A stretch of DNA of 6,593 nucleotides, from the NCBI GenBank assembly GCA_003485185.1, contig DNAS01000040.1:1-6593 (forward strand), given 5' to 3'. Below, in pieces: positions 1 through 5,665 of this stretch; position 1 is the stretch's first letter; each line of letters opens with the position of its first letter. The notes below the pieces were generated by a model. The model was not told the origin of the DNA. It saw only the letters and a list, made by a program, of their open reading frames with translations, and did not search any database. The translations under genes were made by a program, and so were the position numbers. Source of the stretch: Phycisphaerales bacterium. Its GTDB lineage: Bacteria > Planctomycetota > Phycisphaerae > SM23-33.

Positions 1-20
1 TCAAGCGTGAAATGCTCTAG

Positions 21-53
21 AATTGTGAATCGCGAATTGCGAGTCGCGAATTT
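21..53. repeat. Short AT-rich direct/inverted repeat patch
   Basis: The nonamer tcgcgaatt occurs at 30-38 and again at 44-52, a 14-base period, and related aattgcgag/aattgtgaa pieces fill the gap. The cores (ttcgcgaa-like) are near-palindromic, so the patch can also be read as an inverted repeat. It lies beyond the esterase terminator and is much more AT-rich than the genes. I see no gene here. It resembles intergenic low-complexity repeats, but its copy number elsewhere cannot be judged from this window, and it may continue left of base 1. Confidence 0.5.
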
Positions 54-63
54 TCGCAAAGGG

Positions 64-102
64 AAAAACCAACAGCCCTCGGAACGCGTTCCGTGGGCTG
101 TT
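64..102 (-). terminator. Intrinsic terminator of the CE7 esterase gene
   Basis: On the minus strand an 8-bp outer stem (bases 95-102 with 71-78, aacagccc/gggctgtt) encloses, after one T/T mismatch, a palindromic inner stem around ggaacgcgttcc (81-92). Two bases past the hairpin comes a run of five T (plus-strand A at 64-68). It begins 40 bases beyond the esterase stop codon and points the right way, so Rho-independent termination of that gene is a good fit. No comparable T run follows it on the plus strand. Confidence 0.8.
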
Positions 103-142
103 GTGTTTCCATTCCGTGACGCTTTGGTTTTTCCGCGCTGTC

Positions 143-1105
143 TTACAGTTTCGCGAGGAACTGGAAGATCAGGTCGTTGTGCCCGGGCAGACCCTCGTGT
201 CCGTAATCGGGATAGAGGACGAGCGACTTCTTCGAGCGGATCTTGTTGTACGCGGCGAACTGCGTGCTGGGCGGGCAGACGGTGTCGCGCAGGCCCATGC
301 CCAGGAACACCTCCGCCCGGATGCGCGGGGCGAGGTGCTGCACGTCGATGTATCCGAGCTTGCGGAAGACCTCGCCCTCGTTCCGGTGGCGCGGGTCGTA
401 CCGCCGGAAGTAGTCCTTCAACTCGGCGTAGGCGTCCTTGTCCTGGTCCATCTCCCAGACGCGCTGGTAATCGGTCAGGAACGGGAAGACCGGCGCCGCG
501 AGCTTGATCCGGGGCTCCAGGGACACGCACGCCAGCGTCAGCCCGCCGCCCTGACTGCCGCCGGTAGCGCCCACCCGCGCGGGGTCCACGTCCGGCATCG
601 ACAGGACGATCTTCGCCATCTGCGCGGTGTCGAGGTAGATCTGGCGGAACAGCAGCTTCTCGGGGGCGTCCTGCAAACCGCGGATGATGTGCCCGTGGAG
701 CGTGTTGCCCCGCACGCCGCCGACGTCCTCGCTGAGCCCGCCCTGCCCGCGGCAGTCGAGGGCAGCCACCGTGAAGCCCATCGCCGCGTAGCCGAGCTTG
801 TCGTTCCAGTCGCCGCCGCTGCCGGAGTAGCCGTGAAACATCAGCACGGCCGGGTGCGGCTTGCCCGACTGGCGGGGGCGCAGCAGCTTGGCGTGTATCC
901 GCGCGCCGCCGACGCCCGTGAAGTACAGGTGCAGGCACTCGGCGAAAGGCGTCTGGAACTCGTCGGGCACGAGTTCCACCCGCGGGTCGATCGCGTTCAT
1001 CTCGGCCAGCGACTTGTCCCAGAAGGCGTCGAAATCCTCGGGGCGGGGGTTGCGCCCCGCGTAGGTTTGAAGCTTCTCCAGCGGCATGTCGAACGTTAAA
1101 GGCAT
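143..1105 (-). CDS. Acetyl xylan esterase / cephalosporin-C deacetylase family (CE7) hydrolase
   Basis: This is a 320-residue alpha/beta hydrolase that removes acetyl groups from small acetylated sugars (xylo-oligosaccharides) or related esters. CE7 hallmarks are all visible: RGQ at 119-121, the nucleophile elbow GGSQGG with Ser184, Asp274 in LRDTVCPP, and His303 in YGHE; the HGY segment near 91-93 is the likely oxyanion-hole region. The length equals that of typical CE7 enzymes and the protein looks complete. There is no signal peptide, consistent with the usual cytoplasmic location. The ATG at 1105 is supported by an AGGAGA ribosome-binding site at 1117-1112, six bases upstream. The gene is separated from the signalling operon by a repeat-bearing 175-base spacer and has its own terminator, so it is probably transcribed separately. 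Family assignment is strong; the real substrate is unknown, as no other carbohydrate gene is nearby. Confidence 0.93.
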   Translation of the reverse strand: MPLTFDMPLEKLQTYAGRNPRPEDFDAFWDKSLAEMNAIDPRVELVPDEFQTPFAECLHLYFTGVGGARIHAKLLRPRQSGKPHPAVLMFHGYSGSGGDWNDKLGYAAMGFTVAALDCRGQGGLSEDVGGVRGNTLHGHIIRGLQDAPEKLLFRQIYLDTAQMAKIVLSMPDVDPARVGATGGSQGGGLTLACVSLEPRIKLAAPVFPFLTDYQRVWEMDQDKDAYAELKDYFRRYDPRHRNEGEVFRKLGYIDVQHLAPRIRAEVFLGMGLRDTVCPPSTQFAAYNKIRSKKSLVLYPDYGHEGLPGHNDLIFQFLAKL

Positions 1106-1151
1106 GGCGGGTCTCCTGATAGCGGATTGCCTTGGAAAAACACAGGCGGAG

Positions 1152-1157
1152 ATGATA
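1152..1157 (-). promoter_or_regulatory. Possible -10 element for the esterase gene
   Basis: On the minus strand TATCAT matches the bacterial -10 consensus at five of six positions and lies about 47 bases upstream of the esterase ATG. I could not find a good -35 hexamer 16-19 bases further up, where the sequence is C-rich. This is a weak call. Confidence 0.22.
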
Positions 1158-1185
1158 CGTCTAGCCGGGAGCGGGGGCTACAGAA

Positions 1186-1220
1186 AACAGGGACTTGGGA
1201 CTCGGGAACAGGGACCAGGG
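1186..1220 (+). repeat. Tandem G-rich heptamer array, left arm (five units)
   Basis: Five consecutive seven-base units follow the pattern A-C/A-N-N-GGG: aacaggg, acttggg, actcggg, aacaggg, accaggg. This gives five GGG tracts each separated by exactly four bases, a canonical G-quadruplex motif on the plus strand. The array is inverted relative to the one at 1248-1276. Confidence 0.8.
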
Positions 1221-1247
1221 AAGAAGCGGAAAAACCTCCCTGCCTCG

Positions 1248-1276
1248 TCCCTGGTCCCCAGTCCCTGTTCCCTGTC
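1248..1276 (-). repeat. Tandem G-rich heptamer array, right arm (inverted copy)
   Basis: Read on the minus strand this is the same heptamer family (acaggg, aacaggg, actgggg, accaggg) with four G tracts spaced by three to four bases. It would be present in the mRNA just after the REC-GAF stop codon. Some units are identical to units in the left arm (aacaggg, accaggg), so the two arrays form an inverted repeat. Confidence 0.78.
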
Positions 1277-1280
1277 TTTT

Positions 1281-2282
1281 TCAGTCATTTCGTCGGACGG
1301 CCGTCGCGGTCGGACCGGAAATCAACTCCGCCAGGGCGGCGTCGCCGTCGGTGAACGGCTGTTCGCCCTTGCGGTAGAGCACCACCAGTCCGATCATCTC
1401 GCCGGGCGCGGGGATCAGCGGCACCAGCAGGACGTTCAGTCCGACGACATATTTGCGGATGGTCGGGTCGAACAGGTCAGCTTCGTCGGTGGCGTCGAGG
1501 GTGCTGACCTGCGGATTGGCCAGGGCGATGTCCACCAACGGACTCGTCAGGGCCTCGCAGAAGGCCTCGCCGTCGGGGTTGGGCACGCCGAACCGCCCGG
1601 CGATGCGCAGCTCGGCGTTCTGGTCGCAGACCATCGCCACGCCGAACAGCGGCCCGGACCGCTGCACGAAGAAGCGGAAGAGCGTTCCGAACGTGTCATC
1701 GTCGGTCTTGGCGCCGAGCAGTTGGCGCTGGTAGTCGAGCAGCACCTGCTGGAACGCCAGTTGCCCGCTGAGGGTCCGGTAGGCTTCGGTGAGGTCCGAG
1801 CAGGTGGTGTCGAGCTGTCGGTGTGCGTCCTTGCGGGCGATGTTGGTCTTGCGGGCCAGGGCGCGAAGCCGGCGGGTTCTCCGCTGCGTTTTTTCCGCCT
1901 CGCGACGGCGGTGCAGTTCCTGGCGGATCGTCGCGCGGAGGCGCTCGACGTCCAGCGGCTTGGTCATCAGTTCCACCGGACGGCGGCGCGACGCCTCGGT
2001 GAGGTATCGCGGGTCGCTGTGCCCGGTGATGACCACCGCGGGGATATCCCCGACGGCGGAGTGGATCTGGTCGATAACGTCCAGCCCGGTGCAGTCGCCC
2101 AGGAGCATGTCGGTGACGAGCAGGTCGGGCCGGCAGCGCCGGGCGAGATCAATCGCCTGGTGTCCGTTGGCGGCGGTTTCCACCTGCACGTCATCGGCCG
2201 CCAGCACGTCCACCAGCAGTTCCCGAAGCTGCGGCTCGTCGTCGACCACAAGCACTCTCGCGACTTGCACACTCATCGGCAT
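1281..2282 (-). CDS. Response regulator, REC - coiled coil - GAF
   Basis: A 333-residue protein. Residues 8-125 form a receiver domain: acidic pocket Asp14-Asp15, phospho-acceptor Asp58 in LLVTDM, switch Thr86 (VITGH) and conserved Lys108 (TKPL). A highly charged Arg/Glu-rich helical linker spans about 118-180. Residues about 185-328 look like a GAF domain, with the pattern FGVAMV, LFDPTIRKY, VLLVPL and IGLVVLYR. No DNA-binding, HD-GYP, GGDEF or phosphatase motif is seen, so the output is probably protein interaction or ligand sensing. The ATG at 2282 is chosen because AAGGA lies seven bases upstream at 2294-2290; a longer version starting near 2378 would overlap the kinase gene and add 32 residues without family features. 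It starts 10 bases after the kinase stop, implying translational coupling and that this is a partner of that kinase. Confidence 0.87.
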   Translation of the reverse strand: MPMSVQVARVLVVDDEPQLRELLVDVLAADDVQVETAANGHQAIDLARRCRPDLLVTDMLLGDCTGLDVIDQIHSAVGDIPAVVITGHSDPRYLTEASRRRPVELMTKPLDVERLRATIRQELHRRREAEKTQRRTRRLRALARKTNIARKDAHRQLDTTCSDLTEAYRTLSGQLAFQQVLLDYQRQLLGAKTDDDTFGTLFRFFVQRSGPLFGVAMVCDQNAELRIAGRFGVPNPDGEAFCEALTSPLVDIALANPQVSTLDATDEADLFDPTIRKYVVGLNVLLVPLIPAPGEMIGLVVLYRKGEQPFTDGDAALAELISGPTATAVRRND

Positions 2283-2292
2283 GGAGCATTCC

Positions 2293-4533
2293 TTACTCGC
2301 TGTCGGTCCATCGGGGCAGTTGCACGTATACCTTGGTGCCTTCGCCCGGTTTGGACCGGATCCAGACTCTTCCGCCATTGTTCTCGACGAGGCGTTTGAC
2401 TGTCGGCAATCCCAGTCCTCTGCGCCTTCCCGCCTCCTGCACGGAGAAGAACGGCGTAAACACGTTGCCCAACGTTTTTTCGTCCATGCCGACCCCGTCG
2501 TCGGCGACGGTCAGCAGGACCGCGTTGTTGAGCGGGTCGTCTTCGGCCGCCAGGCGGACTTGCAGCGGCTCCCGCGACGCGCTGGCGGCATTGGCGATCA
2601 GCTCGAGCAGCACCGCCTGCATCTGGGAGCGGTCCGCCCTGGCGGGCGGGACGTCCTCTATATGTATATCGACCGCCAGACGCCCGGCTTGAGGATGTTC
2701 GGAAGAAGAAAACGATTTTGCCGCATTCTCAAGCAATTGCGGGAGTTGGAGCTTTTCGGGGTTCGGTTTGGGTGGGCTGGCGTAGGACATCAGCTCGGTG
2801 ATGATGTCGCTGATTCGCTGGGCCTGGTCGGCGATGAGCTGCCAGGTTTTCTTTTCCGCGTCGGTAGCGCCCCGCTCCCGCATGAGCTGCGCCCGTCCGG
2901 AGATGACCGCCAGCGGGTTGTTGATCTCGTGGGCGGCGCCGGCGGCCATTTCGCCCATCGCGGCGAGGGTGCGGCTCTCCGCCAGCGCCTCGTGCGTGTC
3001 GCGCAGCAGTTCCGACGCGCCGGCGAGTTGCTCGCCCAGGCGCATGGCGGCGCAGCGCCCCTGCATGATGGCCAGCGCCGAGGCCGTCGCGGCGCAGACG
3101 GCGCGCGAGCCTTCGGACGGTTCGCCGGTGCCCGCGGCGAGCACCCCGCCGACCCAGCGCCCCGCGCAGACGAGAGGCAGGTGCCGGCAGCGCGCCAGGT
3201 CCAGGCGACGGCGCAGCGGCGAATCGTCGCGTAGCAGCAGGCGGAGAGCTTCCTCGCCCGAAGGCGGGGGAACCGACGAAAGCGGCGCGTCCGTCCGGCG
3301 GTCCAGGCGCAGCCAGTCCTGCAAGCCGTCCGGCGCGAGCACGGCCGCCAGCACCTCGGGATCCCATTCGCTCAAGGAATACACCGCCACCGGCGACGCC
3401 GCCGAGACCACTCCCAGCCCCGTCAGCACACGCCCGATCCGAGGCAGCATCTCGGGCGCCGTCGAGTGCGGGGAGATCGTTGCGAAGAACTCGCCCAACA
3501 GGTTCATCGCGCGGGCGGGCGCGGCGCTGGCGGCCGAGAGAGGAAGCGACTCGACGAGCCGCGCCAGGACGGCCTTCCCGGCTGCGAGGGTCTGCCCGAC
3601 CAGCGCCGGCGGCGCGGGGCGGTCCAGGCCCAGCAGTTCCGCCAGGCGGTCCGTCTGCGCCGGAAGCTCGTTGGCGATGCGATCCAACTCGCCGGCGGCG
3701 ACGCCCAGCGTCTCGCCGAGCGATTCGATTTCGCGCGGGGCGGCGAAGTTTCCGGCCGAACCGATCCGCCCGCGCCGGCAGAGCGCGTCAGCCAGCGCGA
3801 CAACCGCGCAGAGCCGCCGATGGGGCATGGCGGGGGGAATCGCTTCGAGGGGCTGGTGGTGCAGCCAGAGGACGTCCTGCACCGCCTGCGGAAGGCGCCA
3901 CTGTTCGGCCAGACGCCGCCCGGCGACGCAGTGCCCCACGCCCAGGATCTTCTGCTCGTATGCGGCGACGTTGCCCTTGTGCAGGAAGGCAGCTTCGATC
4001 GCCCGGCGGTAGCTTTTGGGCATCGTCACGGCCAGCGCGAGCTTGCCCAGGTCGTGCAGCAGCCCGCCGGCGAAGGCCAAGTCGCCTTCGATGTCCAGCC
4101 GGGCGGCGCGGGCGATCTTGCGGGCGGCTTGGGCCACGCCCAGGCAGTGACGCCAGAAGTCGCGCAGGTCCATGCCGGTTCCCGCCGTCGGATCGGCGTC
4201 GGTGGCGTCGAGGAGTTCCAACGAGACAGCCGCGGCGACGGCTGCGGGCCGACCGAGCAGTTCGATCGCGGCAGGGACCGTCCGGGCGAAGTCCTCGCGA
4301 CGGGCCCCCGCGAGGCCCAGCAGCCTGGCCGCTATGGCGGGATCGGCGCCCAACAACGCATCGAGCTGCCCCGCCGCCTGCGGATCGCGATCGGCGGTTT
4401 CGGCCAGCTCCAGCAGCCTGGCCGCTGTCGCCGGAAGCGTCGGCAGCGCGCCAATGCGTCCCAGGAGGATTTCCAGCTGCGAGTCGCTCATCCCTCCGGG
4501 CGCAAAACCGTTCTGTGCGGTTCCCTCTCCCAC
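2293..4533 (-). CDS. HDOD - GAF-like - histidine kinase (hybrid-input sensor kinase)
   Basis: A 746-residue soluble sensor kinase with no membrane segments. Residues about 19-290 are an HDOD domain that keeps the HD-type residues: His129, His160-Asp161 in LLHDLGK, His201, His225-His226 and Asp249. Residues about 340-495 resemble a GAF fold by pattern only. A helical linker leads to the dimerisation/phosphotransfer helix with phospho-acceptor His535 in AAHEINNP, and the ATPase domain has the N box (Asn648 in ELIANAA), G1 (DDGVG near 678), F box (FTPFF) and G2 (RRGLGLP near 706). It is expected to autophosphorylate in the cytoplasm and pass phosphate to the receivers encoded on either side. The start is uncertain: the GTG at 4533 has GGAG at 4540-4537 with a three-base gap, while the ATG at 4491 fits the HDOD boundary better but has GGAGGG directly abutting it, too close for normal ribosome binding. 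The N-terminal 14 residues are therefore doubtful. Confidence 0.92.
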   Translation of the reverse strand: MGEGTAQNGFAPGGMSDSQLEILLGRIGALPTLPATAARLLELAETADRDPQAAGQLDALLGADPAIAARLLGLAGARREDFARTVPAAIELLGRPAAVAAAVSLELLDATDADPTAGTGMDLRDFWRHCLGVAQAARKIARAARLDIEGDLAFAGGLLHDLGKLALAVTMPKSYRRAIEAAFLHKGNVAAYEQKILGVGHCVAGRRLAEQWRLPQAVQDVLWLHHQPLEAIPPAMPHRRLCAVVALADALCRRGRIGSAGNFAAPREIESLGETLGVAAGELDRIANELPAQTDRLAELLGLDRPAPPALVGQTLAAGKAVLARLVESLPLSAASAAPARAMNLLGEFFATISPHSTAPEMLPRIGRVLTGLGVVSAASPVAVYSLSEWDPEVLAAVLAPDGLQDWLRLDRRTDAPLSSVPPPSGEEALRLLLRDDSPLRRRLDLARCRHLPLVCAGRWVGGVLAAGTGEPSEGSRAVCAATASALAIMQGRCAAMRLGEQLAGASELLRDTHEALAESRTLAAMGEMAAGAAHEINNPLAVISGRAQLMRERGATDAEKKTWQLIADQAQRISDIITELMSYASPPKPNPEKLQLPQLLENAAKSFSSSEHPQAGRLAVDIHIEDVPPARADRSQMQAVLLELIANAASASREPLQVRLAAEDDPLNNAVLLTVADDGVGMDEKTLGNVFTPFFSVQEAGRRRGLGLPTVKRLVENNGGRVWIRSKPGEGTKVYVQLPRWTDSE

Positions 4534-4569
4534 CGTCTCCCGTCCGTTCTGCCGCTTGTCCGTTGTCCG

Positions 4570-5139
4570 CTATGCCTTGACCAGCTCCACGATCCTCTCC
4601 ACGACGTGCTCGATGTTGAACGGCTTCTTGATGAAATCGTCCGCGCCGGCCTCCATGAGCTTCTCCACCTCGGCGGGATTGACCATCCCGGAAATGATGA
4701 GAATCTTCGTCTCCTGGAGGTCCTCGTTCTGACGGATCGTCCGGCAGACCACGTTACCGTTGATGTCCGGCAGCATGTAGTCGAGCACCACGATATCGGG
4801 GCGGAACTGCTGCGTCATGACGCCCGCGTCGTATCCGCTGCTGGCGGTGGCGACCTCGAACCGCCCGTCGTGCGTCAGCACGTCGGTGAACAGCTCGACG
4901 ATCTCCGCGTCGTCATCGACGATCAGCACGCGGATCTTCCCGCTGTCCAGACCGTCCATCGGGATGCCATTGGCCTTCATGAATTTGACCAGCGAGTCGC
5001 GGGGAATCCGGCGGAACTTGCTTCCGGGAACGCGAAACCCCTGGAGCTGCCCGCTGTCGAAACACCGGATGATCGTCTGCTGGGAGAGCTTGCAGATGTC
5101 CGCCGCCTCCCCCGTGGTGTAGACCGATTTGTGTTGCAC
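4570..5139 (-). CDS. Response regulator, N-terminal excisionase/MerR-type HTH + REC
   Basis: A 189-residue DNA-binding response regulator with reversed domain order. Residues 6-58 are a winged helix-turn-helix of the excisionase/MerR type (YTTGEAADICKLSQQTIIRCFDSG, then RVPGSKFRRIPRDSLVKFM in short), expected to read a promoter site. Residues 69-187 are a full receiver: Asp75-Asp76-Asp77, phospho-acceptor Asp120 in VVLDYMLP, Ser149 and Lys171 in IKKPF. The GTG start at 5139 is supported by AGGAG at 5153-5149, nine bases upstream, and by the HTH beginning immediately. It is the first gene of the signalling operon, 36 bases before the kinase, so it is the most likely transcriptional output of that kinase. 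HTH-REC proteins of this order are familiar in Planctomycetota. Target genes cannot be read from the window; autoregulation of its own promoter is plausible. Confidence 0.93.
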   Translation of the reverse strand: MQHKSVYTTGEAADICKLSQQTIIRCFDSGQLQGFRVPGSKFRRIPRDSLVKFMKANGIPMDGLDSGKIRVLIVDDDAEIVELFTDVLTHDGRFEVATASSGYDAGVMTQQFRPDIVVLDYMLPDINGNVVCRTIRQNEDLQETKILIISGMVNPAEVEKLMEAGADDFIKKPFNIEHVVERIVELVKA

Positions 5140-5263
5140 GAGCGAGTTCTCCTGCTTTCTGTGGGACCGAAGCGGCCTGCCCCGACGAGTCGGCTACGCT
5201 GCGTCCGGGACCACGCCCGCTCATATTCCCTATACGTTACACTTTGTCCGTCTTGTGTAGTTT

Positions 5264-5291
5264 AACATACAAAATGGTTCGGGAAAGGCAA
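5264..5291 (-). promoter_or_regulatory. Possible sigma-70-type promoter of the signalling operon
   Basis: On the minus strand TTGCCT (5291-5286) and TATGTT (5269-5264) are separated by 16 bases; each matches its consensus at four of six positions. The region is locally AT-rich and lies between the flgM terminator and the HTH-REC gene, where an operon promoter is needed. It would give a leader of roughly 115 bases, which contains a small ccgac/gtcgg hairpin near 5181-5193. The rest of 5140-5311 holds no gene that I can support. Other -10-like words (for example TATAGG near 5229-5234) are alternatives. Confidence 0.33.
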
Positions 5292-5311
5292 AAAAGTCGC
5301 GGTCGGCGCGC

Positions 5312-5345
5312 AAAAAAGGCGGGCACAAATCCATTTGTGCCCGCC
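5312..5345 (-). terminator. Intrinsic terminator of the flgM-like gene
   Basis: A perfect 13-base inverted repeat (5333-5345 with 5318-5330, ggcgggcacaaat and its complement) flanks only two bases, so the practical loop is about four to six bases. On the minus strand it is followed at once by six T (plus-strand A at 5312-5317). It begins 27 bases past the flgM stop codon. This is a textbook Rho-independent terminator and separates the flgM-like gene from the signalling operon. Confidence 0.92.
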
Positions 5346-5372
5346 GAAATTACCGGCTACTGGAGGACCGGT

Positions 5373-5654
5373 TTACAACTCAGGAAAGAGCTCTTCCATG
5401 AGCCTGTCCACCGTGATCTCGATGCGTTCGGGCGTCTCGTAGGTGCCCGCGGCGATCTCCGCCTTGACGCGTTCGACCAGTTCGGCGCGGACCGGGGGAA
5501 TTTCCTCGATCCGTGCCGCAAGCCGGGCGGCTGCGGAAATCTCCACCGTGTCGGAGACGCCGGCCGCCTGCGTGGCGGGTTTGGCGGCATTTGCCGCACT
5601 GACGGGCTCAATGCCCCTGGCTGCTTCCGCCGGGTTGATGCCGTGAATGTTCAT
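5373..5654 (-). CDS. flgM: FlgM-like anti-sigma-28 factor
   Basis: A 93-residue protein of FlgM size. The N-terminal third is Ala-rich and low complexity, expected to be disordered as in FlgM. After the DTVEIS segment (35-40), residues 41-90 carry the FlgM signature: AARLAARI, then VRAELVERVKAEIAAGTY (55-72), then a helix ending RLMEEL, matching the family pattern V-x-x-I/L-K-x-x-I-x-x-G-x-Y. FlgM holds the flagellar sigma factor FliA inactive until the hook-basal body is finished and FlgM is exported. The ATG at 5654 has a weak TAAGG ribosome-binding site ten bases upstream at 5669-5665, inside a structured leader. No other flagellar gene is in view, and it has its own terminator, so it is apparently a stand-alone unit. 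Short length and compositional bias make this a good but not certain call. Confidence 0.8.
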   Translation of the reverse strand: MNIHGINPAEAARGIEPVSAANAAKPATQAAGVSDTVEISAAARLAARIEEIPPVRAELVERVKAEIAAGTYETPERIEITVDRLMEELFPEL

Positions 5655-5665
5655 CGTCTCGAAAC

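Larger units (their letters stand above)
1183..1276 (-). terminator. Long imperfect hairpin after the signalling operon, possible terminator
   Basis: A G-rich arm at 1276-1248 (minus-strand sense) is followed by a complementary C-rich arm at 1221-1187. The core is a perfect 11-bp pairing of 1248-1258 with 1211-1221 around a 26-base loop, and imperfect pairing continues outward. A short TTTT run (plus-strand A at 1183-1186) follows on the minus strand. It starts only five bases past the stop codon of the REC-GAF gene, where an operon terminator would be expected. The long loop and short T run make it weaker than the other two terminators in the window. The same bases can form G-quadruplexes. 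Confidence 0.5.

Noticed and set aside
101..1099. 332-codon open frame on the plus strand opposite the esterase
   Set aside because: It is an exact shadow of a complete CE7 enzyme with intact catalytic residues; the translation is Val/Arg/Glu-rich with no recognisable domain.
1789..3234. 481-codon open frame on the plus strand
   Set aside because: It spans the boundary of two real minus-strand genes, its translation is Arg/Ser-rich without family motifs, and it has no ribosome-binding site that stands out.
4318..4426. Direct repeat cagcagcctggccgct at 4318-4333 and 4411-4426
   Set aside because: Both copies are in frame inside the HDOD domain and encode the same Ala-Ala-Arg-Leu-Leu helix motif; codon and helix bias explain it without a mobile or recombination element.
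3466..5265. 599-codon open frame on the plus strand
   Set aside because: It lies antisense to the kinase and HTH-REC genes, whose domains are unmistakable. Its translation is low-complexity and Arg/Gln/Val-rich, typical of antisense frames in GC-rich DNA.
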